Assembly (NCBI GenBank): GCA_036785325.1
Contig: JAXIVH010000135.1
Coordinates: 263,226-327,225, forward strand
Direction: 5' to 3'
Length of the DNA: 64,000 nt
Source: Urophycis tenuis
Lineage: Eukaryota > Chordata > Actinopteri > Gadiformes > Phycidae
Shown here: positions 38,663 to 49,300 of the stretch, in pieces
How the letters are laid out: every line of letters begins with the position of its first letter
Numbering within the stretch: position 1 is the stretch's first letter
Translations under genes and position numbers: made by a program
The notes under the pieces: model-generated
Databases searched by the model: none
Told to the model about the DNA's origin: nothing
What the model saw: only the letters and a program-made list of their open reading frames with translations

Positions 38663-41600
38663 TAGAATAGAATAGAAAAATACTTTATTAATCCCAAGCT
38701 GGGAAATTGCAATGTAACAGCAGCGTTGAAAATACACAGAATATATATACATTAAAGATATAAATATAAACTAAAACTAAATAAACTAAAATAAAATGTA
38801 AAATAAATATAATCTAAACTAATCTAAACTAATTTTAGTGCAAGTATTTTTTAACAGTGTACAGAATATAATTAATGAAATGAAATGAAATGAAATATAA
38901 GGTGCAAGGAGACTGTTGTAATAGTTATTGGCTGTTATTATACACTGTAATGGAATGTGGTAGGAATGATTTCCTATATCTGTCCGTTCGACAGCGGATC
39001 TGGAGCAGCCTGTGAGAGAAGGTGCTCCACTGTCTGACCACTGTGTGATGGAGAGGGTGCTGATCATTGTCAATGATAGATAACAGTTTTTTTCAGCATT
39101 CTCCTCTCCACCACAGACTCAAAAGATTCCAGCCCGAGACCTAGTACAGAGCCAGCCTTCTTGATGATTTTATCAAGTCTTTTGGTGTCACTGGCTCTGG
39201 TGCTGCTGCCCCAACACACAGCAGCAAAGAAAATGGTGCTAGCAACAACAGACTGGTAGAAGATCTCCAACATCCTACTGCACACATTGAAAGATCTCAG
39301 CTTCCTCAGGAAATAGAGTCTGCTCATCCCCTTCTTGTATACAGCATCGGTGTTAGATTTCCAGTCCAGTCTGTTGCTGATCACCACCCCCAAGTATTTA
39401 TAGTCCTCCACCTCCTCCACCACGTCCCCCCTGATCCGTAGTGGCTGGGGAGGCAACCTCTTAGTCCTCCCGAAGTCAATCACCATCTCTCTGGTCTTGT
39501 CGACATTCAGCCTCAGGTGATTATGTTCGGACCACTCCACAAAGTTGTCCACCAGTGTCCTGTACTCACCCTCCTCTCCACCTCTTATACACCCGACAAC
39601 AGCTGAGTCATCAGAGAACTTTTGCAAGTGACATGACTCAGAGTTGTACTGAAAGTCAGTGGTGTACAAGGTGAAGAGGAAGGGAGAGAGCACAGTTCCC
39701 TGTGGAGCTCCTGTATCACTGACCACCACATCAGACAGTACACTGCCCAGCCAGACAAACTGTGGTCTGCCTGTCAAGTAGTCAGTAATCCAGGAGATCA
39801 TAGTGTCGTCAACACCCATCCCCCGCAGCTTCTCACCCATCAGCAGAGGCTGAATGGTGTTGAAAGCACTGGAGAAATCAAAGAATGTGATCCTCACAGT
39901 GCCTCCCCCACCATCCAGATGCATATGGGCACGTTGCAGCAGGTAAATGACAGCATCATCGACTCCTACACGGGGCTGATAGGCAAATTGCAAGGGGTCC
40001 AGAAACATCCTCACCTGTGGCCTCAGCTGAGCTAAGACCAGTCTCTCCAGGACCTTCATCACATGCGATGTAAGGGCGACTGGTCTGTAGTCAGCCGGAT
40101 CGGACGGCCTCGACTTCTTGGGAACTGGGACCAAGCAGGAGGTCTTCCACAGCAACGGAATTTTCTCCTGACTCAGGCTCAGGTTGTACAGATGTCCCAG
40201 TACAGGAGACAGCTGGCCTGCACAGGCCTTCAGGATCCTGGGTGAGATGCCATCAGGGCCTGCAGCCTTCCGCTGATGCAGCCTTTCCAACTGCCTCTTT
40301 ACCTGGCCTGTAGTCACTATTGGGCGGGGGTTGGTACAGATGTCATCATTGGAGGAGGGGGTGGGAGGGAAGCAGGAAGGGCAGATGGAGAGGTGTTGTA
40401 CAGGAGAATGCTGGGGGGAGGGTCGAACCCTTTGGGACAGTGTGAGTGTGTGGGGGGATGGGGGTGTTGGAGGGGCATCAGGGGGTGAGCTAAACCTGTT
40501 GAAAAACTGGTTATACTGGTTAGCTCTGTCCAGGCTCCCAGATGTCTGCCTGTCCTTCCCCTTCATCCCTGTGATGTGCTTCATTCCCGCCCACACATCC
40601 CTCACACTGTTCTGTTGGAGCTTGGCCTCCAGCTTCCTCCTGTAGTTGTCCTTGCACGTCCTCAGCATCTCACAGAGTTCGTGCTGCACTCTCCTCTGCT
40701 CCTCCCTGTCTCCTGACCTGAAAGCCCTCTTCTTCTTGTTCAAGAGTGCCTTCAGGTCACTGGTAATCCAAGGCTTGTTGTTGGAGAAGCAGCGAATGGT
40801 CCGGGCTGGCATGGTGGTGTCCTCGCAGAATCTTATATAGTCTGTTATACAGTCGGTCATGTTCTTGATGTCCTCCCCATGTGGCTCACAGAGAACATCC
40901 CAGTCTGTTGACTCGAAGCAGTCCTGCAGTGCCTCAGCAGTCTCCTGTGTCCACTTCCTCACTGTCCTGGTGAGCACAGGTTGCCTTCTCACAAGTGGGA
41001 CATACTTGGGAGTCATCATGACCAGGTTGTGGTCTGACTTGCCAAGGGGGGGAAGGGCTGTGGCGTCATATGCGTCCATGGCATTAGCATACAGTAAGTC
41101 CAGTGTTTTATTGTCTCTGGTGGGGCAGTCAACATATTGATGGAAGTTATTTAAAATATTGTTCAGTGAGGCATGATTAAAATCACCTGTAATGACCATG
41201 AACGCATCCGGGTGTTCAGTCTGTAGTTTAGCGGTGGCGGAGCTGATGACTTCACAAGAGCAGCGATAGTAATGGCGGACGTAAACTCCCTCGGCAAATA
41301 GTATGGACGCATTCCCACAGCCAGCAGTTCAATGTCCGGGGTACAGAGACGTTCCTTCACGCTTACATGTCCGGGATTGCACCACCTCTCACTCACATAA
41401 AGTGCAAGCCCGCCACCCTTTTTCTTCCGACTTTTGGAACAGTCTCTGTCTCCACGTATTAAACTGTAACCGGGAACCTCAACGCTGCTGTCCGGGATGT
41501 GCGAGTGCAGCCAGGTTTCACTGAAGCAGAATAAACTACACTGGCGGTATTCCCTTTGGGTCTTCACCAGCGCTGAAAGTTCGTCCATCTTATTCCCCAA

Positions 41601-42005
41601 GACCTCACGTTCCCCATTATAATCGCTGGGAGTGCTGGTTTATTTCTTCTTCTTCTCTCCCTCCGTTTGGTTCCAGCCCTGCAGCCCCGGCGATTCCTCC
41701 GTAACTCCTGCGGGACCGCAGGTCTGTCTCCGGGCAGCAGCACATGCTCACGCAGCGCAACCAGCTGATCGCGCGTGTAAACAATGCCCCCGCTACTACC
41801 GGCACAGTTCACTGTTAAGAAAAGTAAAAAAAGTAACAGAAGAACGCGGAGAAAAGTAACAAGACCCAGTCCAACCATTATCTCAGATGTTTAGACGCGG
41901 ATGTTGAAAACTTAAAAAACAAATGCAAAAACTGAAAACAACAAATAAACAAAAGATACGAAAACACGAGGGGAGCTGCAGCTACAGGCTGCCGCCTGAG
42001 GCAGC
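38663..42005 (-). mobile_element. Near full-length LINE (Jockey/CR1-L2 group)
   Basis: Minus-strand non-LTR retrotransposon of about 3.3 kb. The 3' end, at the left, reads on the minus strand AATTTCCCAGCTTGGGATTA, then ATAAAG and (TATTC)n. The 5' leader lies around 41,880-42,005, and a single protein with endonuclease and reverse transcriptase occupies most of it. Only two frame changes separate it from a continuous frame. The precise clade (L2, CR1 or Rex1-like) is not resolved by eye. Confidence 0.85.
39070..41878 (-). pseudogene. LINE endonuclease/reverse transcriptase protein
   Basis: The polyprotein nicks DNA and copies its own RNA at the nick. Reading the minus strand from 41,878, a leader part ends at IIMGNVRS, where a frame change near 41,605 leads into the endonuclease (FCFSETWLH, GGGLALYV). 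A second change near 41,280 leads into a 709-codon frame (41,199-39,070). This frame begins VITGDFNHASL, which with KSDHNLV forms the last endonuclease motifs. The RT follows with KAAGPDGISPRI, FDFSSAFNTI, GAPQGTVLSPFLFTLY and the catalytic FSDDSAVVG. The long open frame with intact catalytic residues points to a fairly recent insertion. Confidence 0.88.
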
Positions 42006-43004
42006 GCCAAATCGAATTTAGTGTTAATAAAGGAATAGCATATCATATGATCGTTACAGAACAGAAGGATATGTATGATTTTACTTTGAGAGAATCTCAA
42101 TCATTTATCGTACCAGCGATTACGGAAAAAAAACTGAACAAAGTTAAACAGAATCTGAATGTTAAACTAGACATGTCCCCACGTGCAATTTCTGAAGAAT
42201 ATGAGTGTCGTTGCACAATGTTCTGAGAGCATGCTAACATGCTAATGCTAGTGTGACGGGATCACGAGGGTGGAAGGATTGCGACAACGCCACCTGGGGG
42301 AAGTTAGTTCCCAGGAAATTATAAAATGATTAGCTAAGGTCACTCAGATTCGAATAATTCCACAGGGCAAGAGACGGTGTACAAAAGAAGACACTTTATT
42401 TATACAATAGGATTTGACCAACAATTCAATATTATTTTCCTTCAAATTACCCTGGCCATCAAGCAATAAATGAAGGGGACAGGGCGGGGGCTTACCGGAC
42501 GGCAGGGGGACAAACCAAGATAGAGGGTTCCGCAAATAAAAACACCCGTGGCACCGCACTCTCACTGCAAGGGGAAATAGTGAAAAAGGAAAACACCACC
42601 ACCACGGAATAACTGCCGCCTATAGCCTGCCGCACCTGTCCAACAGAAACAAAGGTTAAAAACAGGGCAAAGAAACCACACAGTAAAACAAAAAAACAAA
42701 ACAAATTGCTGGCACTTAAACCAAATCAAATAACCAAAAACAATAACCAAACAGAGGGCAATGACAGAAATAAGCCAGTCAATGAAATGAATGAAAATAC
42801 GCCCAGATCGAACACTGTCGATAGGCTACACGTTGCGCAATAGGCGCGGCCGATACGAGCGCTCGCAACGCGAGCCAGATCCAGCAGAGATGCAGACGGA
42901 GTAGTGAGAGCCAAAGCAGCAGCATTCTACGGAGTGCTGGTCCGGGATGACAGCGATCTACCAAGCCACTCGATGAAGCCACAGCCCGGGAAGCTGGGGA
43001 GGTA

Positions 43005-43200
43005 CACTCTCAGAAATAGGGGTACAGTAGGGGTACAATTCTGTACCCCAAGGTACAATCTACACTAATGTACCCAGCTAGGCTCATTATTGTACCTCAA
43101 GGAACTTAAATGTACCTTTTTGGCTCACAAAAAGGTACGCACCTGTTCTAAAACAGTTAAAGGTACAAATATGTACCATTTCTTCTCAATGTTAAGGTGC
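43005..43200. repeat. Left terminal and subterminal arm
   Basis: Starts with the CACTCTCAGAAA terminus and contains about ten GGTAC or GTACC pentamers in both orientations. Clusters of short inverted motifs in subterminal arms are typical transposase binding regions of large TIR transposons. Binding here is inferred. Confidence 0.75.
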
Positions 43201-43535
43201 AATATCAGGGATCATGGATTCATAGGTTTTCTTGTGACCTCAGTTCATTTGAAACGAATATGAAAGTTTTGAAGGTAGGCCTATCCTCAATAGTTTATTA
43301 TTAATTAAGTCAGTGTTGTGATCATTTTGACGCCTACACTGATATGAAGAAATCTCAAGCAAGAAGGTGTTAAATTGTGAATGGTCCTACAGAATAATAG
43401 GCTACTGATGTTGTTCTATAACACTGAACAAAGATTATGGAAATAAAACAACCGTTATTACCAACCCATAGACAGTAAAAGCCAAAACCTTCTGAATGTT
43501 CTCCCAACAAAAGCCCGCGCAATTCCCGTGCACGC

Positions 43536-43998
43536 TAGTGTTGGGAAGACCGAGTCTTTTTACTGCACCGGATCTTTTACTCTCGGACAGTAAATTGAAC
43601 GAATCTTTGAACTAGTCATTTCGTTCATTTCGTTAATTTTTTACAGCAGGTGGCGCTGTAGCCCTCTTGTGAGCATTGTAAAAAAGACTGCGGTTCTCAA
43701 ACACTTAACAATGAAGACAACATAGTTTACACAAAATGACAAGCAATTCAAACCATGTGAAAACCTAGGAAAGCAAATACACACCACAATGAAGTGACTT
43801 GTGTCCTGTATCCTCCCTGCCACTGTTGTTTGAAAGCACGACACCACAGTGACTGGGTAGCTGTCACGTGACAAATGAATGAGACCGATCCGAATGAAAA
43901 TGGATCACTCACTGAACGAATCACTTACTGAGAGATGATCACTCCCGAGTCATGATTAGTTCATATTGAACGAATCGTTCATGTTCGACACAACACTA
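43536..43998. mobile_element. Nested non-autonomous hAT, inverted copy
   Basis: Ends TAGTGTTGGG and CAACACTA, with the 8-base duplication GTGCACGC at 43,528-43,535 and 43,999-44,006. It is homologous, in inverse orientation, to 31,673-32,474. Shared pieces include the CAGCAGGTGGCGCTGTAG block (inverted in the other copy) and the TCACGTGACAAATGAA box. It lies just upstream of the SAM gene start and could supply or disturb promoter elements. Confidence 0.88.
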
Positions 43999-44049
43999 GT
44001 GCACGCGCATCGAGCCGCACAGACAGATAGACCGTTGGATTTTCGGAAG

Positions 44050-46339
44050 ATGGCGTTTGCAGGTTTGCCGACCGATGAACTTCTCCAAAAGTTGACCGAC
44101 CAAGGACTTTTGATTACTGATATTGAAGCACAGAGATTTAGAGGTAAGTTTACATTTTAAGTGGTGTCTATAGCTCGCTAACATTCGTTTTTGGGTTTAT
44201 TTCTCTTGCTAACAGTTACCTGCAACTTGGCAGGCTGATCTAACGTTAGCTCCCATTAGCTAACATTCCAAATACTTGGCGCCCCCCTCCACCACCAACA
44301 ACTAAATGCCACATGAACTAACCTCTCATTGTGTACACTCTTTTAAACAGAGAACCGTTCTATAATATAACCGAATAAAGCATAGAGGTGACCAAAATTA
44401 AATTGGAATGTCATGTTGTGTAATTGAAAATTATGTTGGGTAAGGTTAGATAGATATGCTAACGTCAACTAGCAAGCTAATGTTAACGTTCGCTATTTTA
44501 GAATGTGTGTGTAACCAACGACTAGATCTAACTTAAAATGTAAAACGCAGTATACGTTTTTGATAGGTTACTAAATTTGTATGTTTTAAATTGACGAATT
44601 ATAAGGTTTTCCGAATGTTGGCTAACTAACTTCATCTTGTACAGAAATGGCGCCAGAGTTGTAAGTTAACGTTAAGAGTTGTAGCTAGAGCTAGTAAGGC
44701 TTAATGTAACCCAGGATAACTGACCTAAACAAATAAAAGATTTAACACAATAATAAATGTATTGTGGGAACTTAATATAGCATGTTGTATTAAGTTAATT
44801 ATGATTTAAAAACTAAACATGGCTATAATGTTTAAAAAACAACAACCTTTTAATTGGTGTAATACATCTTTAGCGAATGCACCAGTAGACAACCAATCAG
44901 AACGGTGTAGCGACACTTGCGTGCGAGCGAGCGAGCGGGAGATAGAGAGAAACGAGTTTGAGGCGGTTTTTGCAGCGGAAAAAAACTAGCGACACGAGTA
45001 GAAAAACGAGAGTAAAAAGAGGATAAAGAAAAGCGAAAAACAAAGTAAGGTTTAAAGAGCATTAAGCCTCACGTTGCACTTTCTTTTTTGAGTGGTTTTG
45101 ATTGCTTTTGTTGTTATTCGGTGGGGTTTTCACGGGACTGTGTGTTATCCGATTCGGTGGGGTTTTCACGGGACTGAGTGTTATCCGATTCGGTGGGGTT
45201 TTCACGGGACTGTGTGTTATCCGACTCGGCGGAGTTTTCGCGGGAATCTTTTGTTATTATTCGTTGGGGAACTCGGCGTGTTTTTTTATGAAGAGATCGG
45301 TTGGTGGAACAGAACCGAGAAAGCAAGATGGCGAGCTACTAGTCCAGGAGCCCAGGGGGTTGAACCTAGTTGGGAAGGTTACCAATTTTTATGGGTACTA
45401 TGATGTCCGGCATGGTCCCCAGATAGAGGAACGGCACGTCTGCCGGGTTCCCTCGGGTGGGTGTGGCCAGGGGGGGTGTAAAACTGGCACCCAAAAAATG
45501 GGCTAGATCAGTTGGTGAGGTTACCACTTGAAACCTGTTGCAAATTGTTTGCCATGGTCCCCTGATTGAGGAATGGCCACTGCCAGACGTTTTTGTTGGT
45601 GGGCGGGGCTTGCCAGACATCATTAAGTGGAGGGTGAAAAATGGGCTAGATCAGTTGGTGAGGTTACCACTTGAAACCTGTTGTAAATTGTTCATCATAG
45701 TCCCCTGATAGAGAAATGACCACTGCCAGACATTTTAAGTGGTGGGTTACCCCCGGCAGACGCCCCGATATGATGACACCCCCAAAAATGGGTTAGATCA
45801 GCTGGTGAGGTTATCAATTCAAACCTGTTAAATTTTTTTCAATATGGTCCGTTGACAGAGAAATGACCACTGCCAGACATTTTTAGTGATGGGTTCCACC
45901 AGCAGATGTCCCCGTATGATGGGTAGCAAATGCTACCAGTATGTACCAGACTATGAATGCCAGAGCATCACTGTGGAAGAACCAACTTACCTCCAAGGTA
46001 ACCATGAAGAAGCCGACACACTGATCGCCTTCCATGTTGCAAACACTACTGGAGATGTGGTGGTCAGGGCTTCTGATACAGACGTGTTGGTCATACTGAT
46101 TGGTGTACTTGGCAATCAACTACCAGACGAACGAGTCACGAGAAAGGTCATCATGGACTGTGGATCAGGCAACAGGAGGAGGTACATCAATGTCACAGAC
46201 ATTGTCAAAAACCTTGAAGACCTCAAGCCAGGATTATCAAGAGCTATGCCAGGATACCATGCGTTCACTGGATGTGACTTCACCTCAGCCTTTTTCAGGT
46301 AAGTTTACAAACATGTGGGCTTTGTACATTTATAATTAG

Positions 46340-46388
<49 letters not shown>

Positions 46389-49300
46389 AGGGATGCGACT
46401 GAGGAAATAATTATTGTCAAAATCATTTTCAGGAAAGGTAAACTAAAGGCACTGAAAATCATCGAAAAAGATGACACAGACTTATTTGTGAAGTTCTTGA
46501 TCAGCCTGGGTGACAGAAGTAGCCATGTGGATCTTGAGACAGCTTCTGAATTTGTCTGTCGCATATATGGACAGAGAAAGACACAAGACACAAATGAGGC
46601 ACGCTACCTGAAAATGATGGAGATGAGTGGCAACATCAGTAAGGTAAGTCCAGTTTTATCTATGTACCAGTTTAATACAGGTTCCTCACATGCACATCAC
46701 CCCCCAGTCCCACCTTATGGAAAAATCTATCCCACCATGTGCCCCTTCACTGGCCATGTTCAACGAGCACCTGAAACAGATCTTTTTTCACAGACCTTTG
46801 GCTGCTAGTTCCTACAAACACATGTTCTTACACACACACACCCACAAACACACACACACACCTATGTCTATGTTGAACTATGCCTCTTATTTTTGCAGGA
46901 GAGTCCACTGGCAAATGTGAAGAAGGTTGATTGTGCCTTGCTGCCACCGTCACGGCGAGCTCTTGAGATGCATGTCCTTAGAGCACGTTATGTGAGTATT
47001 CTCTGGACGCTGGCAACACTGCCATGTCCGACAGATGGCTTGTCAGTGACCGACTATGGGTGGTGTGTGAAAGACGGACTGCTGCAGCCAAACTGGTTCA
47101 ATGGTCCATCTATTCCACAACACTTATTCTCAGCGGGTACCGAGTCACACAGTCAGGAGGACAGCACTGAGGTGGAGTCAGATGAGCCTTGGAGTGAGGA
47201 ATCTGAAGACTCAGACCAGGAGGACTAACACTGCAGTTCACTGTTTGTCTCATACACACCTCGGTTTAGAGGTAAATTAATATAGTTATATGTTGTTCTA
47301 TGCTGTTATGTTACATGTTGTATTTTTATGCTGTTGTTAGTTTTAATTTCTATGGTTAAGCAATTTACAGAAAACAGCTCCAAGGTTAATAAACTGCACA
47401 ATATCATTACATTTCTTAACAAAATAAAATTTCATTGAGTCAATGTGTTCATTTGTCAAGTTTGTGACACTTTGGGTGATGTAACTAACTAGGGCTATAC
47501 ACTCCCTAGTGGTCACGAGGGTACTCCACTACTGGAAATGTCAGAGGACCATAATTGACAACATGTTTCAACTGGTAACCCCACCAGATCTTTCTTGTTT
47601 TTCACCCATTGTAATTTATGTCTGGTGAGCCGTGTCCATCAACAAGAATATATGTAAGTGGCCATTTCTCTATCATGGGACCAGGGGCCAAACAATTTTT
47701 ACAGGTTTCAATCGGTAACCTCACCAACTGATCTAGCCCATTTTTGGGGGTGTCATCATATCGGGGCGTCTGCCGGGGGTAACCCACCACTTAAAATGTC
47801 TGGCAGTGGTCATTTCTCTATCAGGGGACTATGATGAACAATTTACAGCAGGTTTCAAGTGGTAACCTCACCAACTGATCTAGCCCATTTTTGGGGGTGT
47901 CATCATATCGGGGCAACCCACCACTTAAAATGTCTGGCAGTGGTCATTTCTCTATCAGGGGACCATGGCAAACAATTTGCAACAGGTTTCAAGTGGTAAC
48001 CTCACCAACTGATCAAGCCCATTTTTTGGGTGCCAGTTTTACACCCCCCCTGGACACACCCACCCGAGGGAACCCGGCAGACGTGCCGTTCCTCTATCTG
48101 GGGACCATGCCGGACATCATAGTACCCATAAAAATTGGTAACCTTCCCAACTAGGTTCAACCCCCTGGGCTCCTGGACTATACCCGTATAAGACATCATC
48201 GCGAGCTGTAGCACTTCATGCTGCGGGACCACACTCCTGTTTCGTGGCTAACTAAGGAGTGCGGTAAGACAAATTAACTTTCCAAAAGTGGCTGCAACAT
48301 GCCGTGGAGCTTCAACTGAAGTGAAGGAATTAACAAAAGGACTGATTAGATACTATGTTCAAAATTGAAGTGTATTGATCTCCGATAATGCTGGTGTAGT
48401 TTCTTTTCTTTGTTTTTGATGCACTTAATTGTATGTTATGTAATTGTATATTTATTGGGCTATTACAATTGAAATGTGATATTTGGTGTTTAAAGTAAAG
48501 GGAACAAAATAGTACTAAAATCTCCAATTAGCACCATTTAAATAAAATTAAAGTTTAAATTGAGTCAATTAAATCAAATAACTAAAATACAATAATAATT
48601 TAAATAGCAACTTAAAGGTGCAAAGTTGGAAATATTGTCCTTGACCTAAATATTGTATTGACCTAAATAAATGTAAATTAATCCGAAGTGAAACAAAAAA
48701 AAGGGAAATACTTTTCTTTTTTTCAACATATTTGATTTATTCTGTTTCCCATGGTTTATATGACGAATGATGTACCATATTTTTTGCAACATAAATGAAC
48801 CCAAGTTCAAACTTACCTCTCAGTCTTGGTGTGTCATTGCTAACTTACAGTCACATACTGCTCCTTAGAATCTAGCCCTAGTTACTAGTAAGGATTTACA
48901 GTGCTACATTAACATTACCTTTTTTGCCATAATCAAATTATGCGTTATGTTTATTTGCATGTAAAGCCCTTGTCGGTAACTGAAATTGTGATAATAGTGT
49001 ATTTAGTTCATGCACATGGGGTGGTCAATTTAGCACTGTCGAAGAAGCCCTTATTGCTTAATTTTACACGTGGCGAAGGGAACGCTTCAGTTATGCACCT
49101 GGTGTAGCTCCCCTGAATAGTGTATAGCCTAGCTGAAGGTTTTATTTTTTTAAGTTTGAGTGTTTTTTGGGTGGTGGACTTAAAGCGGCTGTTTTTGTAA
49201 TACTACAAAACTACTACTTTCATATCATGTGGGGTTCTTTCATGTCTCTATTAACTTTTTTATTTTATTTTTTCAGACGAAGTGGATGGGGACACTGTTG

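Larger units (their letters stand above)
45340..48180 (+). mobile_element. TIR element with long repeat arms and nuclease gene
   Basis: Both ends read TAGTCCAGGAGCCC inward, flanked by TAC on each side (45,337-45,339 and 48,181-48,183), a 3-base target duplication. The inverted arms run about 570 bases at the left and 700 at the right. Each is built of tandem copies of a subrepeat of about 130 bases, with CACTGCCAGACATTTTAAGT, GATATGATGACACCCCCAAA and GGTTACCACTTGAAACCTG. Between the arms lies a spliced PIN/XPG-like gene remnant. It sits in the first intron of the SAM gene in the same orientation. Three- to four-base duplications and an XPG-type nuclease recall the Academ superfamily as I remember it, which is a guess. 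No transposase is seen, so the copy is probably an internal-deletion derivative. Confidence 0.82.

Noticed and set aside
45092..45506. Plus-strand frames with repeated RWGFHGTVCYP-like units
   Set aside because: Created by the 36-base tandem repeat. Lies in an intron and runs into a transposon arm.
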